NCBI GenBank assembly: GCA_944386695.1
Contig: CALXCB010000004.1
Coordinates: 1 to 51,950 of the forward strand
Reading direction: 5' to 3'
DNA: 51,950 bases
Source of the DNA: an uncultured Clostridia bacterium
GTDB taxonomy: Bacteria; Bacillota; Clostridia; TANB77; CAG-508
Shown here: in pieces, positions 25,113 to 34,970 of the stretch
How positions within the stretch are numbered: the stretch's first letter is position 1
Layout: the number at the start of each line of letters is the position of its first letter
Program-made: the position numbers and the translations under genes
Notes under the pieces: generated by a model
Told to the model about the DNA's origin: nothing
Database searches by the model: none
The model's input: only the letters and a program-made list of their open reading frames with translations

Positions 25113-25467
25113 ACTTAAATTTAAAATATTGACCTTCATATTTTTCAAAGAAGTTTTTTATACTACCATTAACTAATCTGCTAAATGATATTCCGGTCTT
25201 ATCTCTAATTTCTATTAATTCATTATAGAATTCCTCTCTAAATAGTATTGATCGATATATTGAATCTGCTTTATATGGTTTCTTATAAAATTTTATATTT
25301 TCCTTATCTTGCAATAACGTTTCAACACAAATATTTACAAATTTACTAACTGATACATCAAACACATTGTCACATAAATATTGTATCTTTTCATATAAAT
25401 CTTGATCTATATGCAAACTTCTTGATATTACTTTTCCTTTTCTATATAGTCTTTGAATTGGTTCCAT
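25111..25467 (-). CDS. Small protein, possibly ribbon-helix-helix-like, unknown
   Basis: A 118-residue basic protein. VISRSLHIDQDLYEKIQYLC at the N-terminus looks like a ribbon-helix-helix strand plus helix, and SIYRSILFREEFYNELIEI repeats a similar strand-helix pattern, so a DNA-binding regulator with two such units is possible. I start it at MEPIQRLY (25467), preceded by TAGGAGGTACAAT; the seven extra codons to 25488 lack a site. No neighbours suggest its target. Confidence 0.5.
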   Translation of the reverse strand: MEPIQRLYRKGKVISRSLHIDQDLYEKIQYLCDNVFDVSVSKFVNICVETLLQDKENIKFYKKPYKADSIYRSILFREEFYNELIEIRDKTGISFSRLVNGSIKNFFEKYEGQYFKFK

Positions 25468-25640
25468 ATTGTACCTCCTATTATACATTAATATATTTAA
25501 AATTATATAAAATATTTTTATTAAATTATACTAATTATTTTGGTACAAGTATGTATAATTATTAGTTTATATTTATATTTATATTTATACTAAAAAAAAT
25601 TGAAGCAACTAATTACCTCAATTTTTAACTATGTATTTTA

Positions 25641-25967
25641 TTATTCTACATTTTCTGCATTTTCACCAGAATCTGCTGTGTTTTCAGCTACATTTTCAGT
25701 ATTTTCCTCTGAATTATTTTCTCCTTCATCAGCTGTATTATCGCTTTCTGCTTCATTATTTGTAGCTTCATTTCCTTCTTCTGCAATGTTTTCATCATTA
25801 ACATTTTCATCAACTTCGTTTTCATCTTCCACTACATTTGTTGTATTATTATCTGTTTCAGATGTTGTATCTTCTCTGTTCATCCATACTATTCCTACAA
25901 TTAATAATATTAAAATAACAACCATTAATAAAATCTTTAATAATTCGATCTTTGTGTCTTTATTCAT
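25641..25967 (-). CDS. Small acidic membrane-anchored protein
   Basis: About 108 residues: a membrane helix at 12-32 (LLKILLMVVILILLIVGIVW) and an outer tail made almost only of Asn, Glu, Asp, Thr and Ala (low complexity). Such tails are common in clostridial surface proteins and say little about function. The second ATG (25967) is six bases after AGAGGT and is a better start than the ATG at 25973. It follows divIVA by a few bases and is probably the last gene of the division cluster. Confidence 0.55.
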   Translation of the reverse strand: MNKDTKIELLKILLMVVILILLIVGIVWMNREDTTSETDNNTTNVVEDENEVDENVNDENIAEEGNEATNNEAESDNTADEGENNSEENTENVAENTADSGENAENVE

Positions 25968-25977
25968 ATTCATACCT

Positions 25978-26430
25978 CTAACTTTCTTTATTTATCTCTT
26001 TTATTAATTCTAATTGAGAAATTAATAGTGACTCCATTTTTGCCTTATAAATATCAAATTGTTTTTGTAAATCCTCTAATTCCTTCTTTTTTAATAAAAT
26101 TTCATTTTGAAGAAAGTCAACTTCCTTTTGAGTTGTTGCCTTAGCATCATTAACTATTTGATCAGCTTTTTGTTTAGCTACATTTTTCACTTCTTCTGCG
26201 GTAGATTGTGCCATAAGTAAAGTATTTTGAAGTGTTTCTTCTATATTTTTATAATGCTCTAAACTTTTTGTCAATTCCTCTATTGTTTTACCTGATTCAT
26301 TTAGCTCCTTCTGCTTTTTAGCATAGTCAACCCCTATTTCATCTAAAAAATCATCAACTTCCTCAACACTATATCCATTCATGATTTGCTTAGAGAATTT
26401 TTTATTTTCAATATCTAGTGGTGTAAGCAT
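25978..26430 (-). CDS. divIVA: Cell division protein DivIVA
   Basis: Curvature-sensing coiled-coil scaffold that localises to poles and division sites. The N-terminal lipid-binding motif is MLTPLDIENKKFSKQIMNGYSVEEVDDFLDEI, the family hallmark, followed by a long coiled coil (about 35-140) ending near the C-terminus. 150 residues is a normal length. AAGGGGG precedes the ATG. It lies 16 bases after sepF, the usual clostridial neighbour. Six-residue overlaps or gaps suggest one operon from the HlyD-like gene to this end. Confidence 0.93.
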   Translation of the reverse strand: MLTPLDIENKKFSKQIMNGYSVEEVDDFLDEIGVDYAKKQKELNESGKTIEELTKSLEHYKNIEETLQNTLLMAQSTAEEVKNVAKQKADQIVNDAKATTQKEVDFLQNEILLKKKELEDLQKQFDIYKAKMESLLISQLELIKEINKES

Positions 26431-26446
26431 AATTTAAGCCCCCTTT

Positions 26447-26917
26447 TTAGTTAATATTGTTTTTATTTAACCAAGAAACTGATAATTTGTTTTTAATTTC
26501 TTCTCTTGCCATTTCATTTGTTATTTCATAATTTATAGGTGCAATTAAAAATATTGAATTAGATACTTTTTGAATATGTGCATCTAATGCATATACCCCT
26601 CCACTTATAAAATCAACTATTCTTCTTGCTACATCTTTATTTACATATTCTAAATTTACTATTACTGATTTTTTCTCTTTTAGAAAACCACAAATTTCTT
26701 CTGATTGTTCAAAACTTGTTGGTTGAGAAATTACCATTCTAATAGATTGTGACTGTGGCATTGATATTACTTTATTATTTTTCTTTATAAAACTTTTCTT
26801 TTCTTCAGGTTCTTCTTCGTAGTCATAATCATATACATCGTCCTCGTCATATTCTTCCTCGTCTGCTTGATCCATTCCGAATAAATTCCAAACCTTACTC
26901 ATTATTGCACTTGACAT
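26447..26917 (-). CDS. sepF: Cell division protein SepF
   Basis: Membrane-binding partner of FtsZ that shapes and tethers the Z ring. Residues 1-10 form the amphipathic membrane anchor, residues 18-45 an acidic linker, and 60-150 the SepF domain (VISQPTSFEQSEEICGFLK, KSVIVNLEYVNKDVARRIVDFISGGVYAL). 156 residues, usual length. AGGAGGT precedes the ATG. Between the HlyD-like gene and divIVA. Confidence 0.93.
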   Translation of the reverse strand: MSSAIMSKVWNLFGMDQADEEEYDEDDVYDYDYEEEPEEKKSFIKKNNKVISMPQSQSIRMVISQPTSFEQSEEICGFLKEKKSVIVNLEYVNKDVARRIVDFISGGVYALDAHIQKVSNSIFLIAPINYEITNEMAREEIKNKLSVSWLNKNNIN

Positions 26918-27050
26918 TTTTTAACCTCCTAAAACGTTTTTCGTTTTTGTTCAATACAGAACTAGTATCTTACATTTTTTTAAAAAAGTCAATAGTTTCC
27001 AGTAAATGTAATATTTTTTTAATATTTTTGTAATATTTTTGTAATATTTC

Positions 27051-28295
27051 TTATGTGTTTGGGTATAATAAAATCGTATCATATTGTGAAATTTTACTAT
27101 AACTTTGTGAATCAACTCCTAGTTGATTTAATTCTTCTGTATTATATGTACTTATTATTGAATATTTATCATTTTTCTTAAGTACTTTTACTAACACTTT
27201 TTCACTTAAATCTGCTTTTTTTCTTATTACATATTTTAAGCCTTTTTCATCTTCTATAATCGATGTATTTGGTACTTTAAGTCCTGAATAACTCCACCAT
27301 GTAATGTTAAAAGAAATTTTTCTATATTGAATCAATTCCTCTGTTAATGTATTTAATTCAAAAACAATTAAAACTTTATCATTGTCTTGTTCTGCAATAT
27401 ATTTTATATTGGCACTTATTTCATTTCCACTAGATAATGTTAGTGTTACTTTTTCATCTAATTCCGCTTGTTTAGCTGATTCACTACTCAATATAGTAGC
27501 TAAATAACAATTAAAATTATTTATTATCTTTCCACTTTCAGTTGATGTTGATATGATTTTTCCCGTGGTTAAACCTAAATTTTCTAAACTTTCCTCTGTT
27601 AAATTACTAAAATCATCAGGTGTAAGTATATCTTCTAGGCCATCTACTCTATATGAAACAACTCCTGCCTCTGGTGCATTAATATATTCTGATCCTTCTG
27701 TTAATTTTTGTTCATATTCTTCTTTTTGCTTACTAAGATCTTGAATATATGATCCTCTTTGACTCAAACTTCCCGCTATTTTTGCTTTTTTGCTAATTAT
27801 TTCTTCGATTTCTTTCTTGTATTCCTCTATTGTTTGCGTATCTGTTATTTCATTTAAGTTTTGTAATTTTTCATCAATTTGTTTTTCTAGATTTCTTATA
27901 TCTGTGGAAGGTATAGTACCTTCTTTAGAAAGTGCTTCTTGTATTTTTAGATTTATTTCTTCGATTTTTGATTTTATTTCTTCTTCGTTGCTACTGCTAT
28001 ATCTAAAAATTGTTTGATCTTTTGCTGCCCTTTCTCCTTCTGATAATATTGCAGTCAGTCCATTCTTATAATTATTCCCAGTTAAAACTGTTTCTTCTCT
28101 TATAATATAACCTGTTGCAGATTCTTCTAGTGTTAAACTTCCATCATCAACCAAAACTGTTTCATTTGGTGATCTTAAAAGTAAATAAATAGAATAAAAA
28201 ATATATATTATAATTATTGCAAAAATTAAATATATTATATATTTTTTCTGCGTCTTCTTATCCTTTAGTTCATTGAAATTTATAATTTTACTCAA
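27051..28295 (-). CDS. HlyD-family membrane fusion protein, division-cluster type
   Basis: A 414-residue protein with one N-terminal membrane helix (residues 18-40), a lipoyl/barrel-sandwich half (GSLTLEESATGYIIREETV), a coiled-coil hairpin (about 105-195) and a second half (INAPEAGVVSYRVDGLED), the HlyD arrangement. In Clostridia such a protein often sits directly upstream of sepF; its partner is unknown. The start is TTG at 28295, six bases after GGAGGG, and overlaps the miaA stop (TTGA), implying coupled translation. Confidence 0.8.
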   Translation of the reverse strand: MSKIINFNELKDKKTQKKYIIYLIFAIIIIYIFYSIYLLLRSPNETVLVDDGSLTLEESATGYIIREETVLTGNNYKNGLTAILSEGERAAKDQTIFRYSSSNEEEIKSKIEEINLKIQEALSKEGTIPSTDIRNLEKQIDEKLQNLNEITDTQTIEEYKKEIEEIISKKAKIAGSLSQRGSYIQDLSKQKEEYEQKLTEGSEYINAPEAGVVSYRVDGLEDILTPDDFSNLTEESLENLGLTTGKIISTSTESGKIINNFNCYLATILSSESAKQAELDEKVTLTLSSGNEISANIKYIAEQDNDKVLIVFELNTLTEELIQYRKISFNITWWSYSGLKVPNTSIIEDEKGLKYVIRKKADLSEKVLVKVLKKNDKYSIISTYNTEELNQLGVDSQSYSKISQYDTILLYPNT

Positions 28296-29213
28296 TTCAT
28301 TCCCTCCAAAATAATATTTATATTATTTTGTGTATCTTTTAATCCATCTAGCCATTTTATTTTTTCAATTCTTTTAAACCATGTTATTTGACGTTTTGCA
28401 TATCTTCTTGTTTCTTGTTTTACTTTTTCTATTGCTGCTTCTTTTGTTATTTTTCCATCAAGATATTCTTTTATTTCTTTATATCCTATTGCTTGTAGTG
28501 CTGTTGCCAAATTAGAATATTTTTTTAATATTTGTTGAACTTCTTCGATTAGTCCTTGTTGTATCATTATATCAACTCTTTTATTGATTCTCTTATATAA
28601 AATTTCTCTTTCTATATTTATTCCAAATACTATATAATCATATTTTACTTTTTTTCTTCTAGACTGCTTTTCTTGTTCTGTCTTATTTTTTCCTGTTGCA
28701 TAATATATTTCTAAAACTCTTATTATTCTTTTTTTATCATTCGGGCTTATTTTTTTTATTGCAATTTCATCTATTTTTTTTGCTTGGTCATATAATTCAT
28801 TTAATCCGCTCTTCTGTATTTGCTTTTTTCATCAATTTTTCTCTATATTTTTCATCTAATTTTATATCGTTATATTCAATTCCATAGATCAAACTATTTG
28901 CATATAGTCCTGTGCCGCCTACTACAATAGGTATCTTTCCTTTTTTTAAAATTTCGTCTATTGCCTTTTCTGCTCCTTTTTTATACTCCGCTACACTAAA
29001 TCTTTCTGTAGGATTAATTTCATCTATCATATAATGTTTAATTCCTTGCATCTCTTCTTTTGTAGGTTTTGCTGAACCTATATTCATATCTTTATATACC
29101 TGCATAGAATCACATGATACAATTTCTCCATTAATTTGTTTTGCAAGTTCTATTGAAAGCGAAGTTTTTCCTGAGGCTGTTGGTCCTACTATTACAATTA
29201 CTTTTGGTTTCAT
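28292..29213 (-). CDS. miaA: tRNA dimethylallyltransferase MiaA, one +1 shift at CGGA
   Basis: Transfers a dimethylallyl group to A37 of tRNAs reading UNN codons. Frame 0 holds the P-loop GPTASGKTSLSIELAK, DSMQVYKDMNIGSAKPT and VVGGTGLY, then reaches ANTEE CGG ATT AAA TGA. Reading CGGA (28805-28808) as Gly gives ANTEEGLNELYDQAKKIDE and runs on through SPNDKKRIIRVLEIYY and GLIEEVQQIL to the stop at 28292: 306 residues, normal for MiaA. Frame 0 alone would end two codons after the CGG and lose the tRNA-binding half. GAAGGAGA precedes the ATG; the stop overlaps the HlyD-like start. FtsH lies just upstream. Confidence 0.88.
28805..28808 (-). promoter_or_regulatory. CGGA +1 recoding site in miaA
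   Basis: Frame 0 reads GAG CGG ATT AAA TGA. Skipping C gives GAG GGA TTA AAT GAA TTA and the rest of MiaA. Confidence 0.77.
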
Positions 29214-29231
29214 AAATCTCCTTCTTTGGCA

Positions 29232-31247
29232 CTATTCTTCATCTTCAAAGAAAGTTTTAAATTTTTCTTCATTTATTTTTTCATTTTTTAATAACTCAGC
29301 TGCAACTGCATCAAGTTTGTCCATATGTTGTTTTAATATTGTTTGAGCATCATTATATGCTGCATCTATTAATTTTTTTACTTCTTCGCCAATTCTATCC
29401 CCCATATCTTTGCCGAACATATCTAATGGATATTCCCCATTTTCATTTTTCAATGAAATTGGACCTATTAAATCATTCATTCCATATTTTACTATCATAT
29501 CTTTAGCAATTTGTGTTGCAACCTCTATATCATTGCTTGCTCCTGTTGATATATCATCAAGTGCAACTCTTTCTGCTGCTCTTCCTCCAAGTAATGCTAT
29601 TAATTTTTCTTCCATTTCTGTTTTTGAGATATATGATTTATCTTCATCTGTTTTATACATAGTATAGCCACCTGCCATACCTCTTGGAATTATTGAAATT
29701 TCTTTTACCTTTTTTTGAGTTGGTAAATACCAACTTACTATTGCATGTCCTGCTTCATGATAGGCTGTCAAACGTTTGTCTTTGTCAGATATTACTCTTG
29801 CTTTCTTTTCTAGTCCTACTGTTACTTTCTTAACAGCTTCTTCTATATCATCTCTGGTAATTTTGTCGTGTTCATTTTTAGTTGCTATAATTGCTGCTTC
29901 ATTTAAGATATTAGCAAGTTCTGCTCCTGTGAAACCTGCTGTATCTTCAGCTATGCTCTCTAATTCTACATCATCTGCTATTTTTTTATCTTTACTATGA
30001 ATTCTTAAAATTTCTTCTCTTCCTTTTTTATCTGGAGCAGGAATTGTTATCTGTCTATCAAATCTTCCTGGTCTTAATAATGCTTTATCTAACATTTCTG
30101 GTCTATTTGTTGCAGCTAAAACTATTATTGTTTCTTCTGATGAAAATCCATCCATTTCAACTAATAATTGGTTTAATGTTTGATTATTTTCAGATTCTGC
30201 TCCACTTCCACTTGTTCTTCTTGAACCAATTGCATCTATTTCATCAATAAAAACAATGCAAGGTGCCATTTTTCTTGCTTTTTCAAATAACTTTCTAACT
30301 CTTGATGCTCCTAATCCCGCAAACATTTCTATAAATTCAGATCCACTCATTGAGATAAACGGAACTCCCGCTTCTCCTGCTATTGCTTTTGCAATTAATG
30401 TCTTACCTGTTCCTGGTTTTCCATAAAGCAATACTCCTCTTGGTATTTTAGCTCCCATTTCTATAAACTTTTTAGGTTCTTTTAAAAATTGTACCAATTC
30501 AATCATTTCTTCTTTTTCTTCATCTAGACCTGCAACATCTGTAAACTTTACTTTTGTTTTTCTTTCGGTTTCATTATATATTTCACCTTTATCTCCTAAT
30601 CCTTGCATTTTAAATATCATTATAAATAATGCAACCATTATAATGGTTGGTAAAAGTGATAGTATATATGATGGGATTGTAGCCCATATACTAGGACTTT
30701 TTTGTATTACCTCTATATCATTTCCTTCTGCTACTTTATTTTGTACTAATTCTATAAAACTTTGTGTATTTGGAACAATTGCCTCTTTAACTAAATCTGG
30801 ATCTTCTTCTTCATCTTCTTTTCCAAAAAGGCCATGATTATTTACAATTCCAGCACCTTCTTGCTCTGTATTCTCCTTATTTACATTTTCTGAAGTTTCT
30901 GTATTTTCTGTATCTTCTGTATTTTGAGTGTTTTCTGCATTTTCAGCTGTATTTTGAGTATTTTTTTCGCTATTTTGACTATTATTCTCGCTTTCTTCTA
31001 TCTTATTTTTTAATGTTACTTTTATAGAAGTTGAACCTGTTGTCATTTCTACTTTTTTTACATTTCCATCTGATATTTGTTTTATTAACTCTGTATAACT
31101 AAGTGTTGTCTCATCTTCTTCTTTTTTATTATTTACACTATATATAATATAAGCCATCATCAATATTATAATTACTAGAACTAATAGTAGATACAGTAGC
31201 TCTTTCTTTTTGTTATTTTTGTTATTATTTTTATTATTATCATTCAT
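29232..31247 (-). CDS. ftsH: ATP-dependent zinc metalloprotease FtsH
   Basis: Membrane AAA+ protease degrading misfolded membrane proteins and regulators. Two membrane helices (about 15-33 and 190-215) flank an outer domain expanded by a Glu/Asn/Thr-rich low-complexity insert (about 75-150). Walker A GKPGTGKTLIAKAIAGE, Walker B CIVFIDEIDAIG, the second region of homology with AATNRPEMLDKALLRPGRFDR, and the zinc site HEAGH in LTAYHEAGHAIVSWY are all intact. 671 residues, slightly long because of the insert. AAAGGAAAGAG precedes the ATG. Directly upstream of miaA. Confidence 0.97.
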   Translation of the reverse strand: MNDNNKNNNKNNKKKELLYLLLVLVIIILMMAYIIYSVNNKKEEDETTLSYTELIKQISDGNVKKVEMTTGSTSIKVTLKNKIEESENNSQNSEKNTQNTAENAENTQNTEDTENTETSENVNKENTEQEGAGIVNNHGLFGKEDEEEDPDLVKEAIVPNTQSFIELVQNKVAEGNDIEVIQKSPSIWATIPSYILSLLPTIIMVALFIMIFKMQGLGDKGEIYNETERKTKVKFTDVAGLDEEKEEMIELVQFLKEPKKFIEMGAKIPRGVLLYGKPGTGKTLIAKAIAGEAGVPFISMSGSEFIEMFAGLGASRVRKLFEKARKMAPCIVFIDEIDAIGSRRTSGSGAESENNQTLNQLLVEMDGFSSEETIIVLAATNRPEMLDKALLRPGRFDRQITIPAPDKKGREEILRIHSKDKKIADDVELESIAEDTAGFTGAELANILNEAAIIATKNEHDKITRDDIEEAVKKVTVGLEKKARVISDKDKRLTAYHEAGHAIVSWYLPTQKKVKEISIIPRGMAGGYTMYKTDEDKSYISKTEMEEKLIALLGGRAAERVALDDISTGASNDIEVATQIAKDMIVKYGMNDLIGPISLKNENGEYPLDMFGKDMGDRIGEEVKKLIDAAYNDAQTILKQHMDKLDAVAAELLKNEKINEEKFKTFFEDEE

Positions 31248-31336
31248 AAAAATCTCTTTCCTTTCTTACTTTCAAAACCCATTAATTATGAAAAACTTTG
31301 CATTTGGTTTTCAAATTAATTTGCTTCTTTTTATAT

Positions 31337-32128
31337 TTATGCATTTGAGCCTTGCTCTTCTTCCCCTTTTTTCTCTTTTTCATCTGTTTCTTTGTTATCT
31401 TCTTTTTCTTTTTCATCATCTTTAGGTTTTTTAGGAATATTTATAGTCTCTTCTATTTTTTCTTTACTTTCTTCTATAATCTTTATCAACTGTAAATGTT
31501 GTTTTATTATATCCGATTTTATTAAAAAAATTGCTGCTGCCAAACTTATATATGATACTGCTACATACATTACATTAAAATATCTTACTTCAAATGTAGT
31601 TAACATTGTCACAATTAAATATATTATTCTTAGTATTATTGATAATGTTAAAGCAAAAATAGACATATTAAATATAGCTTTATAATTCATTTTTATTTTT
31701 GCAATCATACAAGTAAGTAGTCCAAAAATGGATAAAGTGAAAACATCTATTAGAGTAATTATATAAAAATAAATAAAAAAACTTATAAATAATGATGCAA
31801 TTAGTGTTTTATCATCGTATTGATTTAAAATTTGAGCATTTTCTTCTAATTGATCATTTTCTATTCCATCTGTTAATGTACTTACTATCTTTTCTGGAAA
31901 GCTTAAGTTTTCTTCTTCGAATTCAGCAACATTGGATATATAATATACATATGTTCCTGTAAATAAGATCGTAAAAATTATCATTAATTCTGTAAAATAT
32001 ATGATTGCTTTTTTTACACCTAGAGCTGCCATCTCTGGATATTTTTCAAATTTTGTTATAGAATACCATACTTTTTTAAAGAATTTTAATTTTAAAAATT
32101 CTTCTTTTCTGGTTTGTTTTTCTTCCAC
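31337..32128 (-). CDS. DUF1189-like membrane protein
   Basis: A 263-residue protein with about five membrane helices; the N-terminal KLKFFKKVWYSITKFEKYPEMA and the helix arrangement fit DUF1189, a Firmicutes family of unknown function. The C-terminal 45 residues are Lys/Glu-rich and cytoplasmic. The start is GTG at 32128, overlapping the alr stop (TAGTGG), with AAGGGAG in the alr coding end as ribosome site, so translation is coupled to alr. Confidence 0.6.
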   Translation of the reverse strand: MEEKQTRKEEFLKLKFFKKVWYSITKFEKYPEMAALGVKKAIIYFTELMIIFTILFTGTYVYYISNVAEFEEENLSFPEKIVSTLTDGIENDQLEENAQILNQYDDKTLIASLFISFFIYFYIITLIDVFTLSIFGLLTCMIAKIKMNYKAIFNMSIFALTLSIILRIIYLIVTMLTTFEVRYFNVMYVAVSYISLAAAIFLIKSDIIKQHLQLIKIIEESKEKIEETINIPKKPKDDEKEKEDNKETDEKEKKGEEEQGSNA

Positions 32129-33273
32129 TATATATACTCCCTTCTAATAGTGCTGTCTACAAACATGGGGCTAACATTTAATTTTACTTCATCGCCTATT
32201 TTTACATTTTTTCCTGTTATATCTACTACTATATGATACATTCCTATTCTTCCTAGAACTTTACATTTTTTGTATTTTTTCTCTGTATCTTGTTTACACA
32301 ATACATCAACATATAGTGATTTATCTTTAAAACTATCTTTTATGTCTCTGACTATATAACGTAATTTATCTATTTTTCTAAACATATCTCTTTGTTCTCT
32401 TACATTATATCCATCTGCATATCCACAAGGAATTATGGCTATTGTTGTTTCCTTTTTGGTTATAAAAGAATTTGAATATCCTATATTATATCCTTTTGGT
32501 AATTCTTTTATTTCTGTTACATTTGATTTTAAATATGCGATCTTTTTTAAGCCATACACATTTGGAATTGCAAGTCTTCCTAAAAATGCTGAGCCAACTC
32601 TTACTGCATTTAATCTCATATGTTCAAATTTTAAAAAACCTGAAGAATTGCATATATGAAGCATTCCTGTTTTTATTTTATTTTCCTTTAAAACTTCTAC
32701 TACATTCATAAAACGTTTGAACTGTTCTTCCGAATATTGATTTTTTTCATAAAAAGCTAAGGATAAATGTGAAAAAGTTCCTTCTATTTCAATGTTTTTT
32801 ATGTTTTTTAGAATTTCAACTAATTTTTGTTTTTCATTATATATAAAACCATATCTTCCAAATCCTGTATCTATTTTCAAATGAGCTTTTATTTTTATAT
32901 TCTTTTTTAAAGCAACTTTTTCTGCAACTTCTAATGCCTCTTTTGAACCTATAGTTATTATAATATCATTGTCTACTAATAATTCAACTTCTTTTTTGAT
33001 TGCTGTTGATGACAACATTAAAATTTTGGCTTGAATTTTAAATTCTCTTAACTTAATAGCCTCTTCTACTGTAGATACTGCTAAAAAGTCAATTCCATTA
33101 TCAATCAATAGTTTTGAATACTGTATTAATCCTAAACCATATCCATTTCCTTTTACAACAGCAATTATTTTTACTGAATCCTGATTATCTAAATTATTTG
33201 TTTTTTTTGCTATTTCCTTTATTTTTCTTATATTATGTTTCAAATCTTCTTTATTTATTACAAGCGATTTCAT
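32128..33273 (-). CDS. alr: Alanine racemase
   Basis: PLP enzyme making D-alanine for peptidoglycan. The PLP lysine is in [14 protein letters not shown] (about residue 40), where the usual AVVKADAYGHG is relaxed to KGNGYG; the [13 protein letters not shown] motif, [16 protein letters not shown] and the C-terminal Tyr region [26 protein letters not shown] support the family. 381 residues, normal. Because YGLG replaces YGHG, an amino acid racemase of other specificity (for example serine) cannot be excluded. AGAGGAGA precedes the ATG. Fits the neighbouring wall genes. Confidence 0.88.
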   Translation of the reverse strand: MKSLVINKEDLKHNIRKIKEIAKKTNNLDNQDSVKIIAVVKGNGYGLGLIQYSKLLIDNGIDFLAVSTVEEAIKLREFKIQAKILMLSSTAIKKEVELLVDNDIIITIGSKEALEVAEKVALKKNIKIKAHLKIDTGFGRYGFIYNEKQKLVEILKNIKNIEIEGTFSHLSLAFYEKNQYSEEQFKRFMNVVEVLKENKIKTGMLHICNSSGFLKFEHMRLNAVRVGSAFLGRLAIPNVYGLKKIAYLKSNVTEIKELPKGYNIGYSNSFITKKETTIAIIPCGYADGYNVREQRDMFRKIDKLRYIVRDIKDSFKDKSLYVDVLCKQDTEKKYKKCKVLGRIGMYHIVVDITGKNVKIGDEVKLNVSPMFVDSTIRREYI

Positions 33274-33304
33274 CGGTTCTCCTCTATTTTTATTTTAAAT
33301 TAAT

Positions 33305-34351
33305 TTATTTTTTTAATTTAAGTTTTAATGCTCTTAATGTTCTAAACATTTTTTCTGAAAATTTATACATTTTATATGTTAATGGTTTAAATGGAATGTA
33401 TACTTCCCCTACGAATTCTGTATATTTTGCACCAAATCCTTTTTTGAATCTGTATAATCCATTACTATTGTCTGCAATTCCTGGTACCCCTCTTAAGTCA
33501 TATATATCACTTTTTCTGCCTAATGCTATTTTTATCATTTCCCATTGTAATAAATAATTTGGCATTAAATTTCTATGCTCATTACTACTTGCTCCATATA
33601 AATACCATGTTTTATTTCCATACATAATTGGAATTACTCCAGAAATTGGTTTTCCGTCATAATATGCCATCAGTATTTTCATATGGTCTGGTCCTAAACA
33701 ATCATACATCTTTTCAAAATATTCTAATGGTCTGATAATAAATCCATCTCGTATTCCTGTTGTTATCATTATTTTATGAAAGTCTTTTAAATCTTCTTTG
33801 TTTCCATCTTTTACAGTTACTCCTTTTTTTGTCGCCAAACGTACATTATATCTTGTTTTTTGATGAAATGCTTTAAATATCTCTTCTTCCGTTTTTCCTT
33901 TTGTATCTAATCTAAATACATATCTTGGCTGTATTTCATCTCTAAAATTTTTAGCATCATCTTTTATTAAGTATCCTAAATTCAACATAATATCTTTAAA
34001 TGTTGTATCACTACTTTCAATATCTGGTTCAATGCGTAGTACTATAGCATTGTATTTTTTAGCTAATAATTTTGCTCCCTCTGTTATCTGTTCTAAAACC
34101 TCTATATTGTGTATATCACATACTGGTCCTCTAGCAGAATACATTATATTTCCAAAAAATGGTATTTTTCTAATCCATACCATAAGAGATCCTATAATTT
34201 TTTTATTTCCATCTTCTGCTAATATAACTTCTTTTTTCCAGCTTGTCTTTACTTTTGCCCATTCTAAAGATTGTTGGAAATTACATCTTTCGTGATTTTC
34301 TAAAAATTTTGTATATTCTTCTTCATCTGATTTTGTTTCTAATAATCTCAT
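33305..34351 (-). CDS. FemAB-family peptidoglycan bridge aminoacyltransferase
   Basis: A 348-residue double-GNAT protein using aminoacyl-tRNA to add amino acids to the lipid II side chain. The FemX/FemAB pattern is seen in CNFQQSLEWAKVKTSWK, FGNIMYSARGPVCDIHN, FHQKTRYNVRLATKKGV, and the closing YDLRGVPGIADNSNGLYRFKKGFG, which is the most diagnostic block. The usual coiled-coil arm is absent, as in FemX-like forms. AAAGGAAGGAT precedes the ATG. Neighbouring alr supports a wall role; the amino acid added is unknown. Confidence 0.87.
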   Translation of the reverse strand: MRLLETKSDEEEYTKFLENHERCNFQQSLEWAKVKTSWKKEVILAEDGNKKIIGSLMVWIRKIPFFGNIMYSARGPVCDIHNIEVLEQITEGAKLLAKKYNAIVLRIEPDIESSDTTFKDIMLNLGYLIKDDAKNFRDEIQPRYVFRLDTKGKTEEEIFKAFHQKTRYNVRLATKKGVTVKDGNKEDLKDFHKIMITTGIRDGFIIRPLEYFEKMYDCLGPDHMKILMAYYDGKPISGVIPIMYGNKTWYLYGASSNEHRNLMPNYLLQWEMIKIALGRKSDIYDLRGVPGIADNSNGLYRFKKGFGAKYTEFVGEVYIPFKPLTYKMYKFSEKMFRTLRALKLKLKK

Positions 34352-34458
34352 TAAAATTTCATCCTTCCTTTTGGGTTTTATTTATAGTATTGTTAATTTA
34401 TGTACTTATATTACACCATTTTTTCCTTTTTGTAAAGAATATTTTCAAGCTATTTTTA

Positions 34459-34487
34459 AGGACACAAAACGATTAATTTTGTGTCCT
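34459..34487 (-). terminator. Hairpin downstream of tmRNA
   Basis: AGGACACAAAA and TTTTGTGTCCT form a perfect 11-bp stem with a 7-base loop, two bases after the tmRNA 3' end. The following T run is weak. Confidence 0.65.
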
Positions 34488-34490
34488 AAT

Positions 34491-34845
34491 TGGTGGAGGT
34501 GAGGAGAGTCGAACTCCTGTCCACTATACTTTCCATATAAACTTCTCCGAGTGCAGTTTGCTATTTATATTCATTTAAACTACGCAAGCAAACGTGCTTA
34601 GTTTAAATATAGCTTTTTAATACCCTCTATCACCAAAGCACTTGATAGATTTGTTTCCTACTGATTATAACACCTTTATTTTATGCGTAGGAACATAAAA
34701 TAGGGCGTCGCTGCAATTAGGCAGCGTATGCTAATTCTCTATTATCAGCGTTTATATTTATTTTCGCTTTTTTATAGTGGCCAAAGCGACCATCCACTAC
34801 TCGCTATTCATACTTCTGGCATAATGTCGAAACCATTACACCCCC
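34491..34845 (-). ncRNA. ssrA: Transfer-messenger RNA (tmRNA)
   Basis: 355-nt one-piece tmRNA that rescues stalled ribosomes. 5' end GGGGGTGTAATGGTTTCGAC and 3' end GGAGTTCGACTCTCCTCACC followed by TCCACCA form the tRNA-like half. The resume codon GCG opens a tag frame AKINI-NADNRELAYAA-stop, with the expected ...LAYAA-type degradation signal. The gene is complete, including encoded CCA. Its promoter lies 13 bases upstream. It could be especially relevant here, since ribosomes that pause at CGG codons would be its substrates. Confidence 0.97.
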
Positions 34846-34857
34846 AAATACAGTTCT

Positions 34858-34886
34858 ATTATACATTATTTTATATTTTTTTTCAA
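34858..34886 (-). promoter_or_regulatory. Promoter of tmRNA
   Basis: Minus strand TTGAAA (34886-34881) and TATAAT (34863-34858) with a 17-base spacer. Confidence 0.87.
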
Positions 34887-34909
34887 TACAATATTTTAGC
34901 AGCTTGAAT

Positions 34910-34967
34910 CATTTAAACCGGTTCTTTTTGGCTCTATAGAAAAAACCAAAGAGAACCAGTTCAAATG
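34910..34967. repeat. Palindromic element 4, between mutL and tmRNA
   Basis: Imperfect inverted repeat, arms 34910-34931 and 34946-34967 with three mismatches, sharing the AACCGGTTCTTTTTGG core with element 2. It begins three bases after the mutL stop and may serve as its terminator. Confidence 0.8.
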
Positions 34968-34970
34968 GCA

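Noticed and set aside
25600-26007. Plus-strand open frame opposite the acidic membrane protein
   Set aside because: It is an antisense shadow of a low-complexity tail (Ser/Phe/Val-rich) without a ribosome site, as are the other long antisense frames opposite ftsH, mutL and polA.
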